Source: Opitutaceae bacterium
GTDB lineage: Bacteria; Verrucomicrobiota; Verrucomicrobiia; Opitutales; Opitutaceae
DNA: 64,000 nucleotides
Assembly (NCBI GenBank): GCA_028280945.1
Contig: JANQKV010000001.1
Coordinates: forward strand, 1-64,000
Reading direction: 5' to 3'
Shown here: piece after piece, positions 24,753-34,034 of the stretch
Layout: each line of letters starts with the position of its first letter
How positions within the stretch are numbered: the first letter of the stretch is position 1
Notes under the pieces: model-generated
The model's input: only the letters and a program-made list of their open reading frames with translations
Told to the model about the DNA's origin: nothing
The model's database searches: none
Program-made: the position numbers and the translations under genes

Positions 24753-27698
24753 ATGACTGTTAGAAATGCTCTAATGAACAAGCCCATCTGCAGCTTGTTC
24801 TTTGTTCTATGTCTTGGATCTCCCTTGGCATGGTCCCAAGCCACCGATCAAGCAAATGACCAGGAGGAGGTCATAAGCCTGTCACCGTTCGTGATTGAAG
24901 CTGACGACGAAGGGTGGGTCGCCGGAAGCACATTGGTGGGCAATCGAACCAAAACGTCGCTCTCCGAACTTCCGCTCAGCGTCGATGCTGTCACGGCTGA
25001 CTTTATGGATGACCTGGCCATCAACGATCTTGCTGAAGCGGCTGAATGGATCCCGGGCCTGGATAGAACCGACTTGCTGAATCAGGACAATGACGAGAAT
25101 CAAGTCTCGTTCCGCGGACTGCAGACGGGCGGTAGAGAAAATCCACAGTCCAGTCGCAACTTCTTCCTGTGGTATCCGCGCACCGACTCCTACAATATTG
25201 AGCGAATCGATTTTAACAAAGGCTCCAATTCCCTCATGTTTGGAGACGCCTCTCCCGGAGGAGTGGCAACAACTTATACAAAACGGGCCTACACCGATCG
25301 AAACTTCGGCGGTGCGACCGCCCGCTACGGAAGCTACGACACGTATCGTTTCACTTTTGACTATAACTGGGGACTTAATGACAAGCTGGCGCTGCGGTTG
25401 AACCTGCTCAATCGATCTACCAAGCAATTTGTCGATTTCTTTGATGACAGTGTCGACGGGGGGCATGTTGCCCTGACATTCAAGCCTTTTAAAAATACCA
25501 CGATCCGGGCTGAATACGAGACGCTCGACTGGTATCGCACCCAAGGGAGCAACAGAATCAGAATCAACGAGCGGGCCGGAGACGATGGGGGCTTCGCGGC
25601 CACCAGTTCCACCCGGCAGGTGCTCACGTCAGATGGTGATTACTACGATGTGAGAACCGAACTCTTTTATCCGTCCGATGGAGCGGGAGGATTCCTCGAA
25701 CCCTTCTTTCTCGACCGACGCAGTGGGCCCACGGGTGACGATCTGTCTCTCGCCGACGGTCAAATTGCGGGAGTGCGTCGTCGGGATTCGCCCAATGAGA
25801 TCTTTCTCAACGTGGGGCCGATCGATCCGAGCACCAATATTAGAGGCAACTTTGCTTATCTTTCCCGCGACGTAGAAAACTATACGGTGTGGCTGGAACA
25901 GTCGATAGGTGACCTGTCGGTGGAACTGGCCTTCAATCATCAGGATCAAGAACAGTTCAGGGATGATTCCGGATTCTCGGATGTCCTGAATGCGGACTGG
26001 GATGGTCGAATTTTCAATCGATCAGACTATGCTTGGAAATTCTACGGAAACGAAACGAACGTTGTGCGACTTACGGCAGCCTACCCCTTGGAAACCAAGT
26101 GGTTCTCTCAATACGTGGTTGCCAACGCCACTTACCAGGATGACGAGGCGACCAGTTTCCGTCAGCACGTCGTGAATAAAGCAAAGGCGTTTGATCCGGA
26201 TACGGGTGAGTATGATGTCACCGAAGATCTGGATGCACGCCATCGCATCAGGTTCAGGAATTTCATCGATTTAGAAAACCCCGGAAACTTCGGTCCTCAG
26301 TCCGCCAATATTGAGGACTGGCCAGTTGTTCCGGGAATCTTTGAGCCGATTCTCGTGGATTACACCACGGCCAATCGTCCCTACACCGATAAACGCTACA
26401 CTCGCACGGCCTCGCTTTCCTCGTTTGGGAACTACTTCGACGGCCGGCTGAAATCGCTGCTGGGGGTCCGGCATGACGAGTTTAAACTCAAGCGATACGT
26501 CCTCCCCACGGGTTCTCGCCAAGAATTGGTTGATGAATACGGCGAGCTGGCTTGGTGGGGGCAGGATGTTTACTTGGGCAGCCCCGACGAGGCTCCGGAA
26601 CAGTATGAATACCAACCGGACCTGGATCAAAGCGACACCACCTATACTGCCGGCCTGGTATACAGTCTGACCGAGAATCTGAACCTTTATGGCACCACCT
26701 CCACATCCTTCCGCTGGCAAGGGACGGAAGATTTCCTTGGTCGGGTGTTGGGGCCGCAAACGGGTGAAACCTTCGAACTGGGTCTTAAGGGAACCGCTTT
26801 CGATCAAAGAGTATCCTGGAATCTCGCGGGTTACGAAATCCAGCGGGACAACGTGGCGTTCCGCTTGGGAAGCGGCAACAACGCCGATGAGCTGGAGCTG
26901 CTCTTTAATGATGTAGCCATCAACATCGAACCGGACGGAACGATGGTGTATGTTCCGGCAGAAGTGGGTGACCCTGGTTTTAACGAGATTCCGCGGGGTC
27001 TTAACAGCGAGCATCGCCAAATCACGGCCAGCGAGACGAGTCGCGGCATGGAGTTGTCCACGACCATGCGGCGTTGGAATGGTCTGCAGGTGCGCTTGAC
27101 GGCGGCTTACGTCGATATCGAGAGCGCGCGCAACATCAGCGAGTATGCTTCCTTCGTTGATGCGGCGGCCCAGCGCGAAGCGGAACGGGCCCAGATTGTC
27201 GATCAATTCTGGCCGAATGACCCCAACTACGACCCGGATGAACTGCCGGAGCTGGAGGAAGACCTCCGCGATTACCTCGACTATGCTCAAGGCCAAGTTG
27301 AAGCCAACAGTGGCTTGGGTCGTATCGAGGGCAGTCGGGCTCGTCCTTGGCGGTACAGTTGGATTCTGGACTACCAGATGCCGGAGTCATTTGTCCTTCC
27401 CGGCCTCCGGGTCCTCCTTTCCGGCCGTTATCGGGATAATTACCTGATCGATGTCAACGACGACCTGGATTGGATCGGCGGCAGTGAACATATTCTCCGC
27501 TTGGGGTTTGTTTACGAAACCAAGATCATGAATTACCGGACGCGGTTCCAGCTGGATATAAACAACCTGGAAGACCTGGAGAACGGATCGATTCGCCGGT
27601 CGGGCGGTTTTGTTGATCGCTACACGGATGTTCCTACCTGGCAGTACCGCAACGTCACGCCCACGAGTGTGGATTTCACGGTCAGTGTTAAGTTCTGA
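24753..27698 (+). CDS. TonB-dependent outer-membrane receptor (large, glycan-type context)
   Basis: 981 residues. A signal peptide ends near residue 28 (AWSQA). The mature start EEVISLSPFVIEADD is the TonB-box-like element typical of Opitutaceae receptors. The plug domain covers about 50-180 (NRTKTSLSELPLSVDAV, then FNKGSNSLMFGDASPGG). The remaining residues alternate as in a 22-strand barrel and end in an aromatic residue (VDFTVSVKF). The alternative start at M8 (24774) would also give a good signal peptide. The receptor imports large or scarce molecules using TonB energy. Its neighbours (sulfatase, sugar symporter, lyase-like protein) suggest a sulfated oligosaccharide, though siderophore-like ligands cannot be excluded. 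Confidence 0.9.
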   Translation: MTVRNALMNKPICSLFFVLCLGSPLAWSQATDQANDQEEVISLSPFVIEADDEGWVAGSTLVGNRTKTSLSELPLSVDAVTADFMDDLAINDLAEAAEWIPGLDRTDLLNQDNDENQVSFRGLQTGGRENPQSSRNFFLWYPRTDSYNIERIDFNKGSNSLMFGDASPGGVATTYTKRAYTDRNFGGATARYGSYDTYRFTFDYNWGLNDKLALRLNLLNRSTKQFVDFFDDSVDGGHVALTFKPFKNTTIRAEYETLDWYRTQGSNRIRINERAGDDGGFAATSSTRQVLTSDGDYYDVRTELFYPSDGAGGFLEPFFLDRRSGPTGDDLSLADGQIAGVRRRDSPNEIFLNVGPIDPSTNIRGNFAYLSRDVENYTVWLEQSIGDLSVELAFNHQDQEQFRDDSGFSDVLNADWDGRIFNRSDYAWKFYGNETNVVRLTAAYPLETKWFSQYVVANATYQDDEATSFRQHVVNKAKAFDPDTGEYDVTEDLDARHRIRFRNFIDLENPGNFGPQSANIEDWPVVPGIFEPILVDYTTANRPYTDKRYTRTASLSSFGNYFDGRLKSLLGVRHDEFKLKRYVLPTGSRQELVDEYGELAWWGQDVYLGSPDEAPEQYEYQPDLDQSDTTYTAGLVYSLTENLNLYGTTSTSFRWQGTEDFLGRVLGPQTGETFELGLKGTAFDQRVSWNLAGYEIQRDNVAFRLGSGNNADELELLFNDVAINIEPDGTMVYVPAEVGDPGFNEIPRGLNSEHRQITASETSRGMELSTTMRRWNGLQVRLTAAYVDIESARNISEYASFVDAAAQREAERAQIVDQFWPNDPNYDPDELPELEEDLRDYLDYAQGQVEANSGLGRIEGSRARPWRYSWILDYQMPESFVLPGLRVLLSGRYRDNYLIDVNDDLDWIGGSEHILRLGFVYETKIMNYRTRFQLDINNLEDLENGSIRRSGGFVDRYTDVPTWQYRNVTPTSVDFTVSVKF

Positions 27699-27940
27699 TC
27701 TGATCCCCGAAAATGGTCACCGTTCTCTGAGCATAAACCCATTCCGAGGTGAACCAATCCCTTCTTTCAGGGCAGATTGATCCCCGGAATTGATCACGGA
27801 ACGAGCAATGACTTCGTCTCAAGCCTTGGTTTGGACCGCTATTGAGTGGTTCAAACCCGGGCGGCTGCCCCTTTCTCAGTCTCACCAGCCACGCGTCTAC
27901 CCGAATTTGGAAAACCGGTCGAACCGAACTTAAACCGATA

Positions 27941-29479
27941 ATGATCAAAAAGCTTCTTTGCCTGACCGTGCTTCTGCCGGTGGTGTCGTTTGGTATGGCG
28001 ATGAAGGACCATGGGATCTCTCCCAATATCCTCTTTATCGCCGTGGATGACCTGAACGACTGGATTGGGGCAATGGGGGGGCATCCGCAGGCCGACACGC
28101 CCCACATGGACCGGCTGTTCGACCGCGGCACCCTGTTCACCAATGCCCACGTGGCGGCCCCGGTTTGCAACCCGTCGCGCCATGCCACGATGACGGGTCT
28201 CCACCCGACCAACACCGGATGGTATGGCAACGTGGGTTTGAGCAGTATAGCTGCCACCTATGACGAGGTTCTGGGCGACCGCCTGCCGATGCCCGCCTTC
28301 TTCCGTGAACACGGCTATACCGTAATGGCGGCGGGAAAGATCTTCCACAAGGGCGTGCAGGATTTCGACTACCCCTATTGGGACGAAGTTCGTCCGGCCC
28401 GATACAATTTCCCGCCTCATTCGTTTCGCAAAAATCATTTCGCTCCTTACGCCAAAAACGGAGGAGCGATTGCCATCAAGCATGGAGGCAGGGTAAGCGG
28501 TGACACACTCTCCTGGGAAGCACTGGAGGATGAAGACATGCCGCGCGAGGGTATGCCCGATGAGCAAATCGCGGCTTGGGCCATCGAGCAATTGCAGCGG
28601 GATTTCACCCAGCCCTTCTTCATGGCGGTGGGTTTTTTACGGCCTCACGTGCCTTACACTGCACCCAAACGGTATTTTGAAATGTTTCCGCTCGATTCCA
28701 TCGTGGTGCCGGAAGTGCCTGACGATGATTTGAGCGACATCCCGCTTTACGGCAAGGCGATGGCCTATGGCACCCTGGCCAACGGTGATCACCGAGAGGT
28801 GCTCGATCTCAGTCCGACCTATTGGCGCGAACTGGTCAGGGCCTATCTTGTCTGCACCACATTTGTCGACGATCAGATTGGTCGGGTGATCGAGGCTTTG
28901 GATCAAAGCGACCATGCGGATAATACCATTATCGTCCTTTGGTCGGACCACGGCCAGCATCTCGGAGAGAAAAAGCATTGGCGTAAGCAGGCGCTTTGGG
29001 AGGAGTCCACCCGAGTTCCCCTTTTCATCGCTTATCCGGGAATGCAGAAGACCGGTCTCAGAAACGACAGTCCGGTAAGTCTCTTGGATATCTACCCGAC
29101 TCTGTCTGCTCTTGCCGGACTTCCCGAGCAGGATTTGGATGGGAAAAATCTCACGGCGCTTCTCGATGATCCGGAGGCCGAGCGTGGCCGCCCTGTTCTT
29201 ACGACACGTTACCATCAAAACCATGCCGTGTGCAGCCAGGATTGGCGGTATATCCGCTACCGCGACGGCAGCGAGGAGCTCTACGATCATCGCGTGGATC
29301 CACTGGAGCATACCAATCTTGCCGCAGACCCGGCCCATGCGTCGATTCTCATGGAGCATCGCCGGTGGTTGCCCGAGATCGATGCCTTCCCGGCGGGCAA
29401 AGATCACTTTCCCCGCGATCGCTATGACGATCGGGTCGACTCCTTCAAAGAGGATGGCGTCCCGGCCTGGCTGCAGTAG
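27941..29479 (+). CDS. Secreted sulfatase, iduronate-2-sulfatase-like
   Basis: 512 residues from the ATG at 27941; an open frame extends 33 codons upstream but lacks a leader. The signal peptide covers 1-20. Metal site AVDDLND has D36-D37, and the signature C76-N-P-S-R80 (VCNPSRHATMTG) gives the formylglycine Cys. WSDHGQHLGEKKHWRKQALWEE is the C-terminal metal and substrate loop seen in iduronate-2-sulfatase and choline-sulfatase-like enzymes (the run is longer, key residues D and H). It probably desulfates a uronic-acid-containing glycan outside the cytoplasm. The GPH symporter starts 65 bp downstream on the same strand. Confidence 0.92.
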   Translation: MIKKLLCLTVLLPVVSFGMAMKDHGISPNILFIAVDDLNDWIGAMGGHPQADTPHMDRLFDRGTLFTNAHVAAPVCNPSRHATMTGLHPTNTGWYGNVGLSSIAATYDEVLGDRLPMPAFFREHGYTVMAAGKIFHKGVQDFDYPYWDEVRPARYNFPPHSFRKNHFAPYAKNGGAIAIKHGGRVSGDTLSWEALEDEDMPREGMPDEQIAAWAIEQLQRDFTQPFFMAVGFLRPHVPYTAPKRYFEMFPLDSIVVPEVPDDDLSDIPLYGKAMAYGTLANGDHREVLDLSPTYWRELVRAYLVCTTFVDDQIGRVIEALDQSDHADNTIIVLWSDHGQHLGEKKHWRKQALWEESTRVPLFIAYPGMQKTGLRNDSPVSLLDIYPTLSALAGLPEQDLDGKNLTALLDDPEAERGRPVLTTRYHQNHAVCSQDWRYIRYRDGSEELYDHRVDPLEHTNLAADPAHASILMEHRRWLPEIDAFPAGKDHFPRDRYDDRVDSFKEDGVPAWLQ

Positions 29480-29544
29480 CTTTTCACCGATCGGAGAAAT
29501 CAGTTCCCCGTTTTTGCGATCACCTCCATTCCGCGACCCCTTCC

Positions 29545-30945
29545 GTGAGTAACAAAATCCCTTTTGGCACCAAGTTGGCCTATGGCCTTGGCAATGTGGC
29601 CGTCATGATTGCCAAGCAGGCTCCCAAGCGTCTCAGCTTTCCCATCTATAACATTGGATTGGGCGTAAATGCAGCGTGGATCGGCACACTCTTTTCGCTG
29701 ATGCGTATTTGGGATGCGTTCACCGATCCGCTGGTAGGGCACCTTTCCGACAATCTGCGATCCCGCTTCGGCCGCCGTAAGCCGTTCATCTTGGTGGGCG
29801 CGATTCTCACCGGAGTGTTTTTCGCCGCCATCTGGCTGCTGCCGCGCGGGCTTTCGCCCGTGGGCTACATGGTGTATCTCTCGGTAACACTCCTGCTGTT
29901 CTACACGGCGCTCACCGTCCTGTCGGTTCCCTGGTATGCGATGGGTTATGAGCTTTCGGACGACTACGATGAACGGACCAAGCTGTTTGCGTTCCCCAGT
30001 TTCTTCAGCCCGATCTCCCAAATCGCCGTAGGGTGGCTCTATTTCCTGACTCAACGGACCTTTTTCGAGGACACGGTGGAAGGCGCCCGCTGGGTTGGCT
30101 CCATAACCGGTCTGCTGCTGATCGTATTTGGAATCCTCCCCGTGCTGTTCGTAAAGGAACGCGACATCAAAGTGCCGCTCACCGAACCGGTTGCGAAGAA
30201 GCCGAAGCCCAATTTCCTGCAGAACCTCAAACAGTCTTTGAGTTGTCGGCCGTTCCTGCTGATCGCTTTTTCCATCTCCGGCATCCTGATGGCTTCGGCC
30301 ATTGTCGGCAGTCTCCACTACTACATCAATATCTACTACATTTACGGTGGAGACAGCGAAGCAGCGTCCACCACCATCGGTTGGTATTGGACGGCGGTTT
30401 ACGGCATGGCGGCGTTGCTTGTACCGGTCATCAGTTGGTTGGCCGTCCGTTTTGGGAAGAAGGCGGTTTTTCAGGCCAGCCTCTTCTGGGGGGTGTTGGT
30501 CATGGCCGCCCGCTGGTTTCTCTACACGCCGGACATGCCCTACCTGCAACTCCTCGATGGAGTGATGTATGCGTTTTTCGATGCCGCGGTTTTCCTGCTT
30601 TGCCAATCGATGATCGCCGATGTGTGCGACTTCGATGAACAGCAGCACGGCATCCGCCGGGAGGGCGTTTTTGCCGCTGTCTTCGGTTGGATGTTCAAGA
30701 CCGGCTTGGCCCTGGGTGCGTTTGTCTCGGGAATTCTCCTGGCCTACATCGGATTCGACAAAGCGGTCACGGAACAGCCCTCCGCTGAAACGCTTCATAC
30801 CATGCGGGTGATCTACTCGGTCGTGCCCGGGGTGATCTTTCTCACGTTCTTTCTCCTGATGTTTCTCTATCCGCTGACCAAGCAACGGATGAATGAAATC
30901 GGGGAGGACCTTCGCTCCCGACGCACGGAATCGATGGATAGCTGA
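29545..30945 (+). CDS. GPH-family (MelB-like) sugar:cation symporter
   Basis: 466 residues from a GTG at 29545, with about 12 membrane segments. The loop RSRFGRRKPFI between helices 2 and 3 and the Asp in WDAFTDPLVGHLSDN on helix 2 are the marks of the glycoside-pentoside-hexuronide family. Members bring in oligosaccharides or hexuronides with H+ or Na+. Between a sulfatase and a beta-helix lyase-like protein, it likely imports the disaccharides these enzymes release. The downstream small gene follows within about 20 bp. Confidence 0.92.
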   Translation: MSNKIPFGTKLAYGLGNVAVMIAKQAPKRLSFPIYNIGLGVNAAWIGTLFSLMRIWDAFTDPLVGHLSDNLRSRFGRRKPFILVGAILTGVFFAAIWLLPRGLSPVGYMVYLSVTLLLFYTALTVLSVPWYAMGYELSDDYDERTKLFAFPSFFSPISQIAVGWLYFLTQRTFFEDTVEGARWVGSITGLLLIVFGILPVLFVKERDIKVPLTEPVAKKPKPNFLQNLKQSLSCRPFLLIAFSISGILMASAIVGSLHYYINIYYIYGGDSEAASTTIGWYWTAVYGMAALLVPVISWLAVRFGKKAVFQASLFWGVLVMAARWFLYTPDMPYLQLLDGVMYAFFDAAVFLLCQSMIADVCDFDEQQHGIRREGVFAAVFGWMFKTGLALGAFVSGILLAYIGFDKAVTEQPSAETLHTMRVIYSVVPGVIFLTFFLLMFLYPLTKQRMNEIGEDLRSRRTESMDS

Positions 30946-30963
30946 ACCCGGTTGCCGATCCTG

Positions 30964-31611
30964 ATGGCTTCTATTCTGCGCTGCTTTCTCGTTTCTGGTC
31001 TGGGGTTTCTGGGCCTGGCCTCAATGAGCCGGGCAGACTTACGGGACGAGCTGGCGCAGGCCTCGCCTGTCGTAGCGGTGGTAAACGAGGAGCCGCTTTC
31101 CCACCAAGCTCTGCTGCATTGGATGCAGAAAGACCGGCACGAGGTGGCCCGCTATTTTTTTCGGGAGCATGACGTGCGGCCGGGACCGGATTTTTGGAGC
31201 CCGGCAACCGCATTCGAGGGGGAAAGCCCGTTTCAAATGCTGGCCAAACCCGCATTGTCTAAAGCCATTTCAACCCAGGTTTTGCTGCAACTGGCGGAGG
31301 CCAACGGCATTATCCGAGGCACTGACCATGGAGCCGCGCTGCAACGTCACCGGAGCCATGAGGAAGCTCGAACGCAGAAGTTGCGCCAGCGTCAGGTCGT
31401 TTACGGACCGAAACAATTCAACGCCGTCCCGTTTTTTGATCACTTCCTTGCCCTCGTGAAAATCGAACTGGAGGGCCTCCTCGCCTCCGATCGGATTCAG
31501 TTTCCGGCATGGGCCAAAGTTAACCCGGCGCTCGAAGAAGCCGGTTCCGTGGAGGGGTTGATCGAACTTCTCGAGGCCCAATCCCGCGTCGAAATTCTTT
31601 TGCAGTCATGA
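30964..31611 (+). CDS. Small exported SurA-N-like protein of unknown role
   Basis: 215 residues from the ATG at 30964; a TTG at 30952 would add four residues. A signal peptide (about 1-25, ending SMSRA) is followed by VVAVVNEEPLSHQALLHWMQ, like the first helix pair of SurA or peptidyl-prolyl isomerase N-domains. No parvulin catalytic domain follows. The rest is helical and charged. Its stop overlaps the start of the beta-helix gene by 4 bp (ATGA), implying coupled translation. A dedicated chaperone for that secreted protein would fit, but this is inference. Confidence 0.65.
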   Translation: MASILRCFLVSGLGFLGLASMSRADLRDELAQASPVVAVVNEEPLSHQALLHWMQKDRHEVARYFFREHDVRPGPDFWSPATAFEGESPFQMLAKPALSKAISTQVLLQLAEANGIIRGTDHGAALQRHRSHEEARTQKLRQRQVVYGPKQFNAVPFFDHFLALVKIELEGLLASDRIQFPAWAKVNPALEEAGSVEGLIELLEAQSRVEILLQS

Positions 31612-33173
31612 TCCCACCCAAACTCCTCATCGTCTTCCTTCTAGCCCTGTCGTTGGCGTCCGTTTCCGGGGCCAACAACTACTATCTCGATTCGATTGCG
31701 GGCGACGACGCAAACACCGGAACCAGTCCGGAACTCGCGTGGCAATCACTCGCGAAGGTAAACGCCACGGTTTTCGAGCCAGGCGATACGTTGCATCTCA
31801 AGCGCGGATCGATTTGGTTTGGCCAACTGAAGCCGCAGGGTTCGGGGGCACCGGGAAAACACATCGTGGTTCGCGATTATGGCCAAGGGGACCTGCCTCT
31901 TATCGATGGCAACGGCGTCACGGGTGAAGCCGTCATCTACCTGCACAACCAGCAGTATTTTGAGTTCCACAATCTTGAAATCGTCAACGATGCCGGGGAA
32001 GAGGGGGATCGCCGGGGCGTCTGGTTGAGCGGCTCAAACGTTGGGGTGCTGAACTCGCTCTACCTCAAAGGCCTCTACATTCACGACATCTACGGCATTG
32101 CGGGGCAGAGCCTCACGGCCAAACGGACCGGGGGCATCTACATCGCGATGACCGATGACGCGGAGAAGCCGAGTCGTTGGAATGACATCCGCATTGAGGA
32201 CTGCACGATCCACGATGTGCGCAATTCCGGAATTACCACCCAAAACGAAACCACTCAGGGCATTCACAACTTTCCGCCCGGTTCAGAGAAGTGGACCCCG
32301 CGACGCATCACCAATCTCTACATCGCCAACAACACCATCTACAACGTCGCCAAGAACGGGATGATCGTCCGCCTCGCTGACGGCGGTGTGGTTGAGCATA
32401 ACCTCCTGCATGAAACGGCGATCGGGGCCGATGGGAAAGGCATGACCGGCAATACGATCTTTTCCCGAAGCTCCCGTGGCACCGTCTTTCAGTTCAACGA
32501 AGGTTACAACAATCGTTCCAACAACTATGACGGTTGTCTCTACGACGCCGACCTCAACAGCCCGGACACGATTTGGCAGTATAGCTACAGCCACAACAAC
32601 GCACACGGGCTTTACTGGGGATGCACGGTCCAGCGCGATGCGGGTGTCATCATCCGCTACAACATCAGCCAAAATGACAAGGGCGGCATCTTTGTCGTCA
32701 ACTATCCCACCAAGGGCACGACGATCCATAACAACACAGTCTACATCGGACCGCACCGCTCCCCCATTGTGATTTATGAGCGGGGACGCGGCGGCAAGGG
32801 ACGGCGGGACTACACGTTCTACAACAACCTCATCTACTCCCGGAGCGTGGACGCTACCTACGAGTTCAACACTGATCCCGAACGGGGATACAATCGCGAG
32901 ATTCACCACAATCTCTTCTACGGGATAGAGCCGCCGGAATACTCCGTGGATCACATTGTGGAGGACCCTCAACTGATCGAGCCTGGTATCGGCGGGAGTC
33001 GCATCGACTTCGAGGACCCCAACCGCCTGCCGGGTTACAAGATCAAGGCCTCATCTCCCGCGCGGGATGCCGGCGTCTTCACTGCGGACGATGGCGGCCG
33101 CGACTTTTGGGGCAACCCGCTGTCTGACGGCACGACGGACATCGGTGCCCATGAATGGACGGAGGAGGACTGA
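31608..33173 (+). CDS. Secreted right-handed parallel beta-helix protein (polysaccharide lyase-like)
   Basis: 521 residues with a signal peptide (1-21, ending SVSGA). The sequence begins NNYYLDSIAGDDANTGTSP, the 'Asp-rich DSxxGDDxNxG' start of many secreted beta-helix enzymes. It continues with regular Asn-rich coils (NNTIYNVAKNG, HNNTVYIG, FYNNLIYSR) that form the helix rungs. The end has DIGAHEW, a frequent closing motif. Pectate, alginate or chondroitin-B lyases share this fold, but catalytic residues cannot be assigned by eye. Its position after a sulfatase and a GPH symporter supports an extracellular glycan-cleaving role. Confidence 0.85.
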   Translation: MIPPKLLIVFLLALSLASVSGANNYYLDSIAGDDANTGTSPELAWQSLAKVNATVFEPGDTLHLKRGSIWFGQLKPQGSGAPGKHIVVRDYGQGDLPLIDGNGVTGEAVIYLHNQQYFEFHNLEIVNDAGEEGDRRGVWLSGSNVGVLNSLYLKGLYIHDIYGIAGQSLTAKRTGGIYIAMTDDAEKPSRWNDIRIEDCTIHDVRNSGITTQNETTQGIHNFPPGSEKWTPRRITNLYIANNTIYNVAKNGMIVRLADGGVVEHNLLHETAIGADGKGMTGNTIFSRSSRGTVFQFNEGYNNRSNNYDGCLYDADLNSPDTIWQYSYSHNNAHGLYWGCTVQRDAGVIIRYNISQNDKGGIFVVNYPTKGTTIHNNTVYIGPHRSPIVIYERGRGGKGRRDYTFYNNLIYSRSVDATYEFNTDPERGYNREIHHNLFYGIEPPEYSVDHIVEDPQLIEPGIGGSRIDFEDPNRLPGYKIKASSPARDAGVFTADDGGRDFWGNPLSDGTTDIGAHEWTEED

Positions 33174-33188
33174 TCGACTTGGAGAGCC

Positions 33189-34034
33189 CTAAACCTCGCA
33201 ACGAGGGAGGGCTTCTTGCAGGGTATTCACGAAGCCAGTCTCCGTTTCCTCATCGTAAGATTCGGCCAGGAACGGGTTGAGGAGATTCTCCTTGGCCACG
33301 GCCCAACTGGTCTTTTCCTGATTGGGCAAAACCGGGAAGAATCTGACCCCCGCTTTCTTTGCGGCACGATAGTCACCGAGTGCGTCGCCGATCATCAGAA
33401 CACGAGTTGGAGGGAATTGCCCTTTGCCCATGGCGGAGCGGATTTGTTGGTCCTTGGGGCCGAATTCCTGGCCGGCAATATGGGTGACGAAGCGATCGAA
33501 ACCCACTCTCTCCCATTCATCATGCAGGGCATCCTTTGTCGCAGCTGAGCATACCATGATGTTGGCATGAGCCACCGCTGCTTGCAAAAACTCCCGCACG
33601 CCTTCGAAAGGATCAATGGTGGCCGCCAGGGTGGCGATCTTCTCGTTGCAATCACGACTCCAGCGCAAAGCCAGTTTGAGCACTTCGGCTCCGGTGGTCT
33701 CTATCTGTTTTTCGATGGAGTCCTGGGAGAGGGTGGGCTGGGAGCGCACAAAATCCTCCAACGGTTCGATGTCGGGAATACCCAGCGGGTGATTCACCCG
33801 CCTCCGGGTGAGAGTGAGGGAACAGTAGAGCGCTTCGAATCGATTGCAGCCGCGAAGGTGAGAAAACAGGTTAACCTCTTCGGCACACTGGACGTAAACT
33901 TCGGCCACATCCTCCAACGCAAAAACGCGGATGGCTTCGGGGATGAAGGCCTGGCGCTGCTTGACTGTCAGTCCGTCAAAAGCGCAGCCATCGGAATCGA
34001 TGGCGATGAGGAACGGCTTGTTGAAACGGGTCAC
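33189..34034 (-). CDS. HAD-superfamily hydrolase
   Basis: 281 residues from a GTG that overlaps the GH3 stop by 4 bp. Motif I is AIDSDGCAFDG (nucleophile Asp in DSDG), motif II is VCSAATKD, and motif IV is MIGDALGDYRAAKKAG. There is a helical cap between motifs I and II. No signal peptide, so cytoplasmic. It likely dephosphorylates a sugar phosphate or similar metabolite. Coupled translation with the beta-N-acetylhexosaminidase-like gene ties it to glycan catabolism; the substrate is not shown by sequence. Confidence 0.87.
   Translation of the reverse strand: MTRFNKPFLIAIDSDGCAFDGLTVKQRQAFIPEAIRVFALEDVAEVYVQCAEEVNLFSHLRGCNRFEALYCSLTLTRRRVNHPLGIPDIEPLEDFVRSQPTLSQDSIEKQIETTGAEVLKLALRWSRDCNEKIATLAATIDPFEGVREFLQAAVAHANIMVCSAATKDALHDEWERVGFDRFVTHIAGQEFGPKDQQIRSAMGKGQFPPTRVLMIGDALGDYRAAKKAGVRFFPVLPNQEKTSWAVAKENLLNPFLAESYDEETETGFVNTLQEALPRCEV

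Noticed and set aside
29500-30885. Long minus-strand open frame opposite the GPH symporter
   Set aside because: Low-complexity His/Gln/Glu-rich translation, typical of the strand opposite a GC-rich membrane protein gene.
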